The position numbers and the translations under genes are program-made. This document shows, piece by piece, positions 35,778 through 45,941 of a DNA stretch of 64,000 nt (positions are counted from its first letter, which is position 1; each line of letters starts with the position of its first letter). The stretch lies in the NCBI GenBank assembly GCA_036521875.1, contig DATDGX010000138.1, forward strand, positions 1-64,000. The letters run 5' to 3'. The notes below the pieces were generated by a model. It had not been told where the DNA came from, did no database searches, and saw nothing but the letters and a program-made list of their open reading frames with translations. Source of the stretch: DATDGX01 sp036521875. GTDB lineage: Bacteria > Desulfobacterota > Binatia > Binatales > Binataceae.

Positions 35778-36575
35778 TCAGCATCCGATCAAATCCGGCA
35801 GTTCGGAGAGATCGTCGATGATAAAATCGGGCGCGGGCACGCCCTCGGGAATTTCCTTGTCCGCGCGCCGGATCCACGCCACGTGCATCCCCACCTGCTT
35901 GGCCCCGAGCACGTCGTCGTGCGGCGTATCGCCGACGAACAGGATGTCGTGCGCGTCGAGGCGCATCATCTCCATGACGCGCTTGAAGATGAGCGGATTC
36001 GGTTTGCGCATTCCCACGTCGGCCGAGATTATTATCGCCTCGAACAACTCGCGCACGCCGGTATCGAGCATTATTTCGTAGCCGGCTTGCGAGTCGTCGA
36101 AGTTCGAGACCAATCCCAGCCGGTAGCGGAGCGCGATCCTCTTCACTGCCTCGATGCGCGCAGGCGGCGCCGCGGTCACGCTCCTGACCCCACCCATATG
36201 AATCCGCGTGAGGCGTTCCGCGATGCCACGCCGGTCGGCCTGGTCGACTTCGAGGCGCGCGAGCGTCCGCACGAAGCGCTCGTGGCAGGTTATTTCGGTC
36301 AGTTGCGAGTTCCGCTCGGTGTGGACCTCATCGAGAGTCGTGATGTAGGCGCGGATGAAAGCGTCCTGCTGGTAGCGCGCGCCGAGCGCCGACTCGGCCG
36401 CCTCGAAAATCCACGGCATCGTGCTGTGGATCTGGCGCCCCTTCCATTCCATCGCAGGGAGCCGTTTTGGATCCCAGGTGACGATCGTGTCGAACAGATC
36501 GAAAACGACGGCCTTAAAACTGATGCGGGAATTATCACTCAAGCGCGTTTCACCTATCGGTCGCGTTTCAGCCAC
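35778..36575 (-). CDS. HAD-superfamily hydrolase
   Basis: 265 residues. Motif I is VVFDLFDTIV (nucleophile Asp), motif II is the Ser/Asn of VSNFDDS, motif III the Lys in MRKPNPLIF, and motif IV is FVGDTPHDD. The helical cap between motifs I and II places it with haloacid-dehalogenase/phosphatase subfamily I. The substrate could be a phosphoester or 2-haloacid. It overlaps the upstream membrane-protein gene by 8 bases. Confidence 0.9.
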   Translation of the reverse strand: MAETRPIGETRLSDNSRISFKAVVFDLFDTIVTWDPKRLPAMEWKGRQIHSTMPWIFEAAESALGARYQQDAFIRAYITTLDEVHTERNSQLTEITCHERFVRTLARLEVDQADRRGIAERLTRIHMGGVRSVTAAPPARIEAVKRIALRYRLGLVSNFDDSQAGYEIMLDTGVRELFEAIIISADVGMRKPNPLIFKRVMEMMRLDAHDILFVGDTPHDDVLGAKQVGMHVAWIRRADKEIPEGVPAPDFIIDDLSELPDLIGC

Positions 36576-37038
36576 GGGAGTTCAAAGCTCCCGCGGTTGC
36601 GGCCAGCGCGGCGAGATTCAGCATCAGTACTGCGCCGTTCAGGACGACAGACAGATGGTGCAGATGATCGAACTCGGCCTTGCGCGCGGGGTCGGGATTT
36701 TGCTCCTCGGCAACGGTTCGAATCTGATCGACGCGCGGGCGCACCACTACTCCGGCATAGAGCGTGAGCGCGAGCGCGATCGCGAGTGCGAACGCCGCCG
36801 CACCCCACCACAGTCGTGGCCCGCGCGCGGTTGCGAAGTAAATCGCGCTCGCCACCGCGATGGCGCCGGCGCCGTAGCCGAGTGCGTAGTAGAGTGGGAA
36901 GATTCCGCCCACCACTTTGCCCGCCTCGGCGATCGGAAGCCGCGTGAAAACGATCGGCGCGGTGAAGAACGAGAAGAACACCACCGACCCGAGCCAGCAC
37001 GCGACCGCGAGCAGATAAACGAACAGTACGATTACCAT
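36568..37038 (-). CDS. DUF4149-like four-helix membrane protein
   Basis: 156 residues with four hydrophobic helices (about 4-27, 40-65, 75-97, 127-150). The N-terminal LACWLGSVVFFSFFTAPIVF-like segment resembles DUF4149/TMEM205 proteins. Asp/Glu-rich loops lie between helices 3 and 4. Function unknown. It is the first of three overlapping or abutting genes (membrane protein, HAD, LOG-like) that look co-transcribed. Confidence 0.75.
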   Translation of the reverse strand: MVIVLFVYLLAVACWLGSVVFFSFFTAPIVFTRLPIAEAGKVVGGIFPLYYALGYGAGAIAVASAIYFATARGPRLWWGAAAFALAIALALTLYAGVVVRPRVDQIRTVAEEQNPDPARKAEFDHLHHLSVVLNGAVLMLNLAALAATAGALNSRG

Positions 37039-37114
37039 CGGACGGTTATACCGCGAGGCTCACGATGCGCGCGCACGTCAATTGGGATGCGTTTTTCAGT
37101 CGAGATAAGTCGTT

Positions 37115-37540
37115 TCAGTTGAGATAAGTTTTGCGCGCGCCGGGCAGCGGCTTGCGCTCCGAGAATCCGCTGTCCATCGTATGCCACGCGACCACTCTCG
37201 GCTCGCCGAATTGCCAGCACAGGAAGACAACCTCCTCGCCGGTGTCGCAGGGAAAATCCACCAGTCCCTGGTCGATGTCCTTGAGGAAGCATCCGAGCGC
37301 TTCGATCTGGCCGGCGGCGTCGGACATGCTGGTGGTAAACGTCCTCAGTTCCGGATGCAGGTCGACGATGTCCGGTAGCTCCATCCCGAGGAGCGACGAG
37401 TCCGCGTCGGCGAGCTGTTTGACGCGCTCGCGGAGCGAGTTCGCCTGCATCTGGAGTTTGCGCACCAGTATCTCCAGACGGGGGATTAGTTCGTCGGCTT
37501 CTTCGGTGCTGAAGAGCTTTTCAAAGCGCTGTTTGGCCAA
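37115..37540 (-). CDS. DUF2203 family protein
   Basis: 141 residues. The start LFSTEEADELIPRLEILVRKLQ, an acidic coiled-coil-prone middle, and a C-terminal GCFLKDIDQGLVDFPC...EVVFLCWQFGEPRVVAWH segment are diagnostic of DUF2203. No enzymatic residues are established for the family. It is separated from the downstream membrane-protein gene by 76 bases and divergent from lon. Confidence 0.88.
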   Translation of the reverse strand: MAKQRFEKLFSTEEADELIPRLEILVRKLQMQANSLRERVKQLADADSSLLGMELPDIVDLHPELRTFTTSMSDAAGQIEALGCFLKDIDQGLVDFPCDTGEEVVFLCWQFGEPRVVAWHTMDSGFSERKPLPGARKTYLN

Positions 37541-37757
37541 CGTTATTACGGCAGTGGCGCAGGCGTTCGACCGTGATTAGCTTAGTTACCGGAGGTCACC
37601 TTGTCTGCCCGAGATCGCTATACTACGGTAAATCACGGCAGCCGCGAAAGTCACGCACGCGATGGAAGCCGCGCGGATGTTGAAAGTCGCACCTGCGGAA
37701 TTGGCGCAAGGTCCCCCTCCTTAACTGATCTCCACAGATCCCTTATGAGAAGGCCTA

Positions 37758-40259
<2,502 letters not shown>

Positions 40260-40396
40260 ACTGAAGTTCTTCAAAGTTCTCCACAGTTAGTAGTGGATGC
40301 GCGCCTTGGCAGCGGCCAGGGCGCCTTGCGCCAGTTCCGCGCGCCGAATAATTACGAAGGAGCAGGGGAATCAGTTCGCGGGGAGATACGTTCTCG

Positions 40397-41437
40397 ATGC
40401 CAGAGCTCAGAAAGGATCCGGTCGTAGGCCGGTGGGTAATTATGTCCACGGAGCGCAGCAAGCGCCCGTCGGATTTCAACAAAGCGCGCGAAGGCCGCAA
40501 GGGCGGCCCGTGCGTGTTCTGCGCCGGGATGGAGCATCTCACTCCGCCCGAGGTGCTGTCGTATCGTGAGCCGGGAACCGTGCCCAATCAGCCCGGATGG
40601 CGGGTGCGCGCGGTGCCGAACAAATTTCCCGCCCTCAGGATCGAGGGCGCGGCGGGCCGCCGCGGCGAGGGCTTGTACGATCTGATGAACGGGATCGGCG
40701 CGCACGAGGTCGTGATCGAAACGCCCGATCATGACCAGACGATGGCCGACATCACGCCGCGCCAGATCGAGGAAGTGCTGTGGGCGTATCGCGACCGCGT
40801 GCTCGATCTCGCCCGCGACGAGCGCTTTCGCTACGTGCTCATATTCAAGAACCACGGCGCAGAGGCCGGCGCCAGCCTCGAGCATCCGCACTCGCAACTG
40901 ATCGCACTGCCGATTCTTCCGCTCAGCGTCCAGCAGGAGCTGCGCGGCTCCAGTGACTACTACCAGCTCAAAGAGCGATGCATCTTCTGCGATATCGTCA
41001 GCCAGGAGGCGCAGGCGCGCAGCCGCGTCATCCTGGAGAACGAGTTGTTCATAGTGGTGTGCCCGTTCGCGGCGCGCTTCCCGTTCGAGCTGGTGATGAT
41101 TCCCAAGGTGCACTCCTCGCACTTCGAGTTTGCCACCGCGAGCGAATACCGTGCGCTGGCGCATTCGATCAAGGCGACACTGGGCGCGCTCAAGACGGCG
41201 CTGTCCGATCCGCCGTTCAACTACATCATCCACTCGGCGCCGCTGCGCGAGCCGGAGAGCAAGCATTACCACTGGCATCTGGAGATCACACCCGCGCTCA
41301 CCAAGGTGGCGGGTTTCGAAGTCGGCACCGGGTTCTACATCAATCCGATGCCGCCAGAGGACGCCGCCGCGCATCTGCGCGCGACTATGGCGGAGAGCAG
41401 CGAGCTTCCCGAAAAGCAGGCCGCGCAGGTGATCTGA
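40397..41437 (+). CDS. galT: Galactose-1-phosphate uridylyltransferase
   Basis: 346 residues with two HIT-type halves. The nucleophile is His165 in EHPHSQL, where E. coli has HPHGQ. Two Cys-x-x-Cys pairs (CVFC, CIFC) are likely metal sites, and HYHWHLEI supplies the C-terminal His cluster. The enzyme exchanges UMP between UDP-glucose and galactose-1-phosphate; in glycogen-linked contexts relatives may act on ADP-glucose. It lies between lon and glycogen synthase, so a link to storage-polysaccharide metabolism is plausible. Confidence 0.93.
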   Translation: MPELRKDPVVGRWVIMSTERSKRPSDFNKAREGRKGGPCVFCAGMEHLTPPEVLSYREPGTVPNQPGWRVRAVPNKFPALRIEGAAGRRGEGLYDLMNGIGAHEVVIETPDHDQTMADITPRQIEEVLWAYRDRVLDLARDERFRYVLIFKNHGAEAGASLEHPHSQLIALPILPLSVQQELRGSSDYYQLKERCIFCDIVSQEAQARSRVILENELFIVVCPFAARFPFELVMIPKVHSSHFEFATASEYRALAHSIKATLGALKTALSDPPFNYIIHSAPLREPESKHYHWHLEITPALTKVAGFEVGTGFYINPMPPEDAAAHLRATMAESSELPEKQAAQVI

Positions 41438-41643
41438 GCATCGCGGGCATGGCTCCTCGGCCGAGAGAGCGCGGCTCTCGAAACTGATCTCTTGGCAGCG
41501 CGATTCATATTCAGCTTCCTCGCGCTTCACGGCAACGATTTTTTTTCGAGACGACAGCCGATTTCTTTTGCGCTTGCTCGAATCTCCCTGCATGATGTCT
41601 GGACGCGCACGATTCACGTGCGCGGAGATGAGCTTCCCAATCC

Positions 41644-43101
41644 GTGAAGATCGCGATCGTTGCCGCTGAAATTGCCCCGTTCGCTAAAGCGGGCGGCCTC
41701 GCCGACGTTATCGGCGCGCTACCCGGCGCGCTCAAGGCCGCGGGCGCCGATCCTGCCCTCATTGTCCCGGGTTACAAGGCCATCCTCAGCAAGCTCGAGA
41801 CGGCGCCGGTCGGCCAAGCGATGACGGTCCGCGTCGGCGATCGCCCGGAGCCATTTACCGTGCGCCGCGGCGCCGATCGCACCGGGGTGCCGATTTATCT
41901 GATCGATCATCCTGAGTACTTCGGACGCGACGGAATTTACGGCGAGAAAGGCGCCGACTACCCAGACAATCTACGCCGCTACATCTTCTTCGGCCGCGCC
42001 GCCGCTCTGGTATCCGCCGAGATCGTGCATCCCGACGTTGTCCACGCACACGACTGGCACGCCGCGGTGGCGCCAATCGTGATGCGCGCCGATCCGGCTT
42101 TGCGCGCGCGATTCGCGCGCACCCTGGCCGTGTTCACGATCCACAACCTCGCTTTCCAGGGCCTCATGGAGCGCGCTGAATTTTCGCTCCTCAATCTCGA
42201 CGCGTCGTACTTCTCGGTGGACTATCTCGAGTTCTGGGGCCGCGTGAATCTGATGAAAGGCGCGGTGGTGCTCTCCGACGCCGCCTCGACGGTCAGCCCG
42301 ACCTACGCGCGCGAGGTTACCACTGATCCCGAGCTGGGATTCGGACTGGAGGGCGTGCTCCGCGCCAAGGGTAATCGGTTCGTTGGGATCCTCAATGGCG
42401 CTGACTACCACGAGTGGGATCCGGCGACCGACTTGATGATTCCGGCAACCTTCAGCGCGCGCAATCCGCTCGGCAAGCGGGTGTGCACGCGCGAGCTGCG
42501 CGCCAAGCTCAACCTACCGCCCTGGGACCATCGCCCGCTGGTCGGGATGGTAACCCGAATGACGGCGCAGAAGGGAATCGATCTGCTCAAGGAGGCACTC
42601 GAGCAGGTGATGGAACTCGACTTGCAACTGGTGATGCTCGCGAGCGGAGATCCCGAGATGGAAGCCTACTTCCGCCAGGCCGAGCAGCGCTATCACGACC
42701 GCCTGCGCGCGCTGATCGAGTTCGACAACACGCGCGCGCATCAGATCCAGGCCGGCAGCGACGCGTTCCTGATGCCGTCGCGGTTCGAGCCGTGTGGACT
42801 GACGCAGATGTACGCGCTGCATTACGGCAGCGCGCCGGTGGTCCGCGCGACCGGCGGATTGCGCGACACGGTGACCGAGTTCAGTCCGGAAAGCGGCAGC
42901 GGCAACGGTTTTGTGTTCGAGGATTGCAGCCCCGAAGATCTGGTCGCGGCCCTTCGCCGCGCCGCCGCGATGTTCAAGAACGGGCCGCAATGGCGCCGCC
43001 TGATGCAGAACTGCTTCGCGGCGGATTTCTCCTGGGACCGCGCCGCGCGCGAGTATCTCGGATGGTTCGAGCGGCTGCGCGCCGCGCGTGGCTCCGATTA
43101 A
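41644..43101 (+). CDS. glgA: Glycogen synthase (ADP-glucose type, GT5)
   Basis: 485 residues, GT-B fold. The N-terminal KAGGLADV loop with Lys15 binds ADP-glucose, as in E. coli GlgA. HAHDWHA and a C-terminal PSRFEPCGLTQMYAL give the acceptor and catalytic regions. It elongates alpha-1,4-glucan. The start is GTG 41644 at the natural beginning of the family. It is followed by rnhA after 26 bases. GlgB and GlgC are not in the window. Confidence 0.96.
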   Translation: MKIAIVAAEIAPFAKAGGLADVIGALPGALKAAGADPALIVPGYKAILSKLETAPVGQAMTVRVGDRPEPFTVRRGADRTGVPIYLIDHPEYFGRDGIYGEKGADYPDNLRRYIFFGRAAALVSAEIVHPDVVHAHDWHAAVAPIVMRADPALRARFARTLAVFTIHNLAFQGLMERAEFSLLNLDASYFSVDYLEFWGRVNLMKGAVVLSDAASTVSPTYAREVTTDPELGFGLEGVLRAKGNRFVGILNGADYHEWDPATDLMIPATFSARNPLGKRVCTRELRAKLNLPPWDHRPLVGMVTRMTAQKGIDLLKEALEQVMELDLQLVMLASGDPEMEAYFRQAEQRYHDRLRALIEFDNTRAHQIQAGSDAFLMPSRFEPCGLTQMYALHYGSAPVVRATGGLRDTVTEFSPESGSGNGFVFEDCSPEDLVAALRRAAAMFKNGPQWRRLMQNCFAADFSWDRAAREYLGWFERLRAARGSD

Positions 43102-43127
43102 CCTGAGCCGCGGATTAGACCGGGGAA

Positions 43128-43547
43128 ATGGCCGGCACCCGAAAGCACTACCTCGTCTATGCCGATGGCTCCTGTATCGGCAATCCCGGCCGCGGCGGAT
43201 GGGGCGCGGTGATAATTGAGGAAGGCGAGGGCGAGCGGCGCGAAATAAACGGCCACGATCCCGCGACCACCAACAATCGCATGGAAATCCTGGCCGCGGT
43301 TGAGGCGCTGCGCCACACCGATCCAGCGTCGAGCGTCGTGCTCAGAAGCGACAGCCAGTACCTAGTGCATACGATGAACAAAGGATGGAAGCGCAAGGCG
43401 AACCTCGACCTGTGGCAGCAGCTCGATGCGGAAGTGGCGCGCCGCCACGTCCAGTTCGAGTGGGTCCGGGGTCACGGCTACGATCCGCTCAACGATCGCG
43501 CCGACCAACTCGCCAACCTCGGCTCCGACCGTAAAATAGTGGACTAG
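43128..43547 (+). CDS. rnhA: Ribonuclease HI
   Basis: 139 residues. The carboxylates Asp13 (YADGS), Glu53 (NNRMEI), Asp75 (RSDSQ) and Asp126 (NDRAD), with His116 (RGHGYD), match the RNase HI active site. It degrades the RNA of RNA-DNA hybrids in a metal-dependent way. It is convergent with the methyltransferase gene, 12 bases apart. Confidence 0.97.
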   Translation: MAGTRKHYLVYADGSCIGNPGRGGWGAVIIEEGEGERREINGHDPATTNNRMEILAAVEALRHTDPASSVVLRSDSQYLVHTMNKGWKRKANLDLWQQLDAEVARRHVQFEWVRGHGYDPLNDRADQLANLGSDRKIVD

Positions 43548-43559
43548 GCTTTGCTCCGC

Positions 43560-44327
43560 TCACCAGACGCTCGGGATCATCGCGTCGGTCTCGCGGCGGT
43601 ACGCCTCGTAGTCCTCGCCATAGCGGACGAGCAGAATCAACTCCTCGGCTCGCACGCTGCGCCGCGCGACGATCACTCCAATCACCAGGGTGAGCAGCGC
43701 CACGATCGGCGCACCGTACACCAGCGGCCAGGCGAACAGCACCAGGAACTCGCCCGCATAGATCGGATGGCGGATGTAGCGATAGAGGGCGCGGCGCACC
43801 AGCACGCGTTGCTCGCGGCCGGACCGATCCGCGGAAAAGAAGTGGAGCTGGATTCGGGCGCCCAGCGCCAGCCATAACCCCGCCAGTTCGAGCAGCAGTC
43901 CGAGCGCGCCCGCCCATGCCGGCGCCTCGCCGCCGTAGATGTAGGTGCGCTCAAACGGCGCGGCTGCAAATAGCACCAGGATTGGCACCTGGTTCATGAT
44001 GCGGGCGCCGAGCGAGTCGCGGCGCACCGTCTCCGGGTCGTCTTCGCGCACCAGCAACTCCGACAGGCGGAATCCGCCGTAGGCAAGCAGGTACGCCGCG
44101 ACATAGTGATGGTCGCGGAAGTACGCGGTGATGCCGAGGCCGAGCGCGACCGAGCCGATGATCGCGGTCAGGAAAATCGCGAGCTCGCAGATTCGCAGCG
44201 CGAAGTCATGACTCATCACGAGCCGCGGCGCTGCTACCTTCGTTTGCGCAGTGAGCGGTCCTGTCGCACGCAAAGGACCCGTGGACTTCGAGGGTTCGGC
44301 TGAGTCAGGGATTCGGTCGCTGTCCAT
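43560..44327 (-). CDS. Isoprenylcysteine carboxyl methyltransferase (ICMT) family membrane protein
   Basis: 255 residues with five or so hydrophobic helices. The C-terminal signature RRALYRYIRHPIYAGEFL (His-Pro followed by Tyr) and a closing EELILLVRYGEDYEAY are typical of bacterial ICMT-like/NnrU-type methyltransferases. They use SAM to methylate lipidic or small carboxyl, thiol or hydroxyl substrates. The Pro/Thr-rich N-terminal tail (1-35) is probably disordered. It is divergent from the four-peptide array beginning at 44801; a link is possible but unproven. Confidence 0.87.
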   Translation of the reverse strand: MDSDRIPDSAEPSKSTGPLRATGPLTAQTKVAAPRLVMSHDFALRICELAIFLTAIIGSVALGLGITAYFRDHHYVAAYLLAYGGFRLSELLVREDDPETVRRDSLGARIMNQVPILVLFAAAPFERTYIYGGEAPAWAGALGLLLELAGLWLALGARIQLHFFSADRSGREQRVLVRRALYRYIRHPIYAGEFLVLFAWPLVYGAPIVALLTLVIGVIVARRSVRAEELILLVRYGEDYEAYRRETDAMIPSVW

Positions 44328-44800
44328 AAACCAACTTTCTCAGATGCGCGATGCGGAGCAAACAGGACCGGCGCGCGACGCACAGGGGTCAGCCCCCCTG
44401 CACCCAGGGTTAGGAAAAGCCGGCGCGCTTCGCGCTGTCACAACTCTTCAAATGGCGTCCGTTGGCGCTGCCCGACGTTGTTCGATCCTCGACTGACGTC
44501 GTGCCTGAATCGATGTCATCCACGCCCAAATCGACGACGTCCAGACGCGGCAGCGCTGCAGGCGGTTTACTGCAGTGTTTCGCAATATTCGAAATTTAAC
44601 ATCAACGGCAAAATCTAGCCTTTTGCATCTCGCAAACCGCGAATCACCTGAATATGCCGTAAGATACTAGGGTTTTCGACCTTGCTCTGCTGTTTATGCA
44701 CAATACGAATAAAGAAAAACGCATAGGAAATCGAGAGAATGTCGATGGCACAAGCATTGCTTGTTGACGGCTGAAGCTCGAACCCCAGGGAGGGATGGAA
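44328..44800. other. Intergenic region upstream of the small-peptide array
   Basis: 473 bases. The left third carries a palindromic repeat (44383-44405). The right half is A+T-rich and should hold the promoter of the array; TTGCTC about 16 bases before TACGAA near 44690 is one weak candidate. A 12-codon frame (44741-44776, MSMAQALLVDG) precedes the first peptide gene and could be a leader. The AGGGAGGG ribosome site for peptide 1 is at 44787-44794. Confidence 0.5.
44383..44405 (-). repeat. Dispersed palindromic repeat, copy 1
   Basis: Read on the minus strand, this matches the GGGTGCAGGGG...CCCCTG element also found beside trxB and before moaC. It is the only copy here in inverted orientation. 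Confidence 0.7.
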
Positions 44801-44977
44801 ATGAACGCAAGGACAAACGAGGCAAGGTTGGCGGGTCTGGATCGAAGCTCGTATGACATCGAATCGAACGACGGAACCCGCTCCGCACAGAACGCGCTCC
44901 TGAGCGAGTGGCCGGGTGCAATCTTCGGATTGCTGACCCTCGGTTACATCGTGAGTTCGCTGGTGGCGCTGCTCTAA
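44801..44977 (+). CDS. Tandem small membrane-tail peptide 1 (58 aa), unknown family
   Basis: MNARTNEARLAGLD starts a hydrophilic N-terminal part. Residues about 30-58 are SAQNALLSEWPG followed by a hydrophobic tail with LLTLGYIVSSL. It belongs to a family of four adjacent paralogues. ATG 44801 is preceded by AGGGAGGG with 6 bases spacing; the upstream ATG 44795 lies too close. There is no signal peptidase site and no double-Gly leader motif. The tail could insert as one helix, leaving the N-terminus in the cytoplasm. Function unknown; I do not recognise the family. Confidence 0.8.
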   Translation: MNARTNEARLAGLDRSSYDIESNDGTRSAQNALLSEWPGAIFGLLTLGYIVSSLVALL

Positions 44978-45009
44978 TCACCACGGAACTGACTGACGGA
45001 GGAATGACA

Positions 45010-45180
45010 ATGAACGCGACGACCACTGAAGCAAGAATGGCGGTGATGGCGCAAGAAGAGAAGGCGTCGACGAGTGCGGTGCACTACGCGCAGAACGCGA
45101 TGCTGAGCGAACTGCCCGGTGTGGTGTTCGCATTGCTGACGCTCGGCTACGTCGTAAGCTCGCTTGTCGCCCTGATCTAA
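45010..45180 (+). CDS. Tandem small membrane-tail peptide 2 (56 aa)
   Basis: MNATTTEARMAV, a variable charged middle, then a YAQNAMLSELPGVVFALLT segment and GYVVSSLVALI. It is nearly identical to peptide 3, both in the DNA around the ribosome site (GGAGGA, then ATGACAATG) and in the last 30 residues. ATG 45010 is preferred over ATG 45004 by ribosome-site spacing. It starts 32 bases after the peptide 1 stop. Confidence 0.85.
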   Translation: MNATTTEARMAVMAQEEKASTSAVHYAQNAMLSELPGVVFALLTLGYVVSSLVALI

Positions 45181-45226
45181 TCGCAACGAACTGAAACGAC
45201 GGAACTGACTGACTGGAGGAATGACA

Positions 45227-45397
45227 ATGAACGCGACGACCACTGAAGCAAGAATGGCTGTGAGCCCGGTTGAAGAGGAGGCGTCGACCAACGCGGTGCG
45301 TTACGCGCAGAACGCGATGCTGAGTGAATTGCCCGGCGTAGTGTTCGGACTGCTGACGCTCGGCTACGTCGTGAGCTCGCTGATCGCATTGATCTGA
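45227..45397 (+). CDS. Tandem small membrane-tail peptide 3 (56 aa)
   Basis: Translation gives MNATTTEARMAVSPVEEE, then STNAVRYAQNAMLSELPG and a hydrophobic tail FGLLTLGYVVSSLIALI. The first nine codons and about 30 upstream bases match peptide 2 almost base for base, which shows a recent duplication. GGAGGA precedes the ATGACAATG start block; ATG 45227 is chosen by analogy. It falls below common gene-length cut-offs and is easily missed. Confidence 0.85.
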   Translation: MNATTTEARMAVSPVEEEASTNAVRYAQNAMLSELPGVVFGLLTLGYVVSSLIALI

Positions 45398-45458
45398 ACC
45401 TGAACCTGAATCCGATTGGCGTGAATCGCAAGAACTGTTCTGACTTGAGAGAATGACC

Positions 45459-45641
45459 ATGGACGCAACGACCACTGAAGAAAAAATCGCTGCGACGGCG
45501 ATTGAGAAAAAGGCGTCGGCGGATTGCACGGCGTATTGTATGTCCGCGGCGGACCAAAGGATGTTCCGCCCGATGCCCGGCATCATGCTCGAACTTACCT
45601 CGCTCGGCTACGTCGTGAGCTCGCTGAACGGGCTCGACTGA
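45459..45641 (+). CDS. Tandem small peptide 4 (60 aa), diverged, with a Cys pair
   Basis: MDATTTEEKIAATAIEKKAS keeps the family N-terminus and LTSLGYVVSSL keeps the tail core. The middle has changed to ADCTAYCMSAADQRMFRPMPG, introducing two Cys three residues apart, and the tail ends NGLD rather than in hydrophobic residues. The ribosome site is weak (GAGAGA). Membrane insertion looks less favourable than for copies 1-3. It may be a decaying copy or a partner with a distinct role. Confidence 0.75.
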   Translation: MDATTTEEKIAATAIEKKASADCTAYCMSAADQRMFRPMPGIMLELTSLGYVVSSLNGLD

Positions 45642-45890
45642 CCTCTCATTCGCCGCCCCGCGCGGCCGGTTTCTCAACGCACCTCTGACTGGTTTCCCCG
45701 CGCCTCTGAACTGAAGAGGTCGCGAACCCTCAGAATTAGATCGCTCGAAGTTCCGCCGCGCCACGGCTCAGTATTTGCCGGGCAACGTTTGGCTGGCTCG
45801 ATAGCGACCAGTACGTGAATGCCGCCAGGGTGTGAGGTCGTGCTCATGTCAACGAACCTGAATGCATTCATCTTTGAGTAGCGGATGCTC
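45642..45890 (+). other. Untranslated or mini-ORF segment between peptide 4 and terminator
   Basis: About 250 bases without a standard gene. A 20-codon plus-strand frame begins at ATG near 45819 (MPPGCEVVLMSTNLNAFIFE). A 65-codon minus-strand frame (45674-45871) is not supported. If transcription runs from the array to the terminator, this is a long 3' untranslated region or a small RNA. Confidence 0.4.
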
Positions 45891-45914
45891 CGCGCCTGAT
45901 CGCAGGCGCGTTTT
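45891..45914 (+). terminator. Rho-independent terminator downstream of the peptide array
   Basis: Perfect 8-base arms CGCGCCTG (45891-45898) and CAGGCGCG (45903-45910), a 4-base ATCG loop, then TTTT and GTTA on the plus strand. The only plus-strand genes upstream are the four peptides. Confidence 0.9.
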
Positions 45915-45941
45915 GTTAGCTACGCGAATGACCGGGCAATA

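Noticed and set aside
37560..37757. Heat-shock (sigma-32) promoter or CIRCE element before lon
   Set aside because: TTGAAA and CCCC blocks are present, but their spacing is about 27 bases rather than 13-17. No inverted CIRCE repeat is seen.
44801..45641. Peptide array as a CRISPR, phage holin set or Flp pilin cluster
   Set aside because: Repeats are coding with variable middles rather than spacer-like. No lysin or phage gene is nearby. Pilin processing motif is absent.
45177..45764. Long minus-strand frames across the peptide array (up to 202 codons)
   Set aside because: They are Arg/Ser/His-rich shadows of the GC-rich repeats. The plus-strand frames have ribosome sites, conserved protein blocks and a matching terminator.
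45674..45871. 65-codon minus-strand frame between the array and its terminator
   Set aside because: No ribosome site or domain; its span fits an untranslated 3' region of the opposite strand better.
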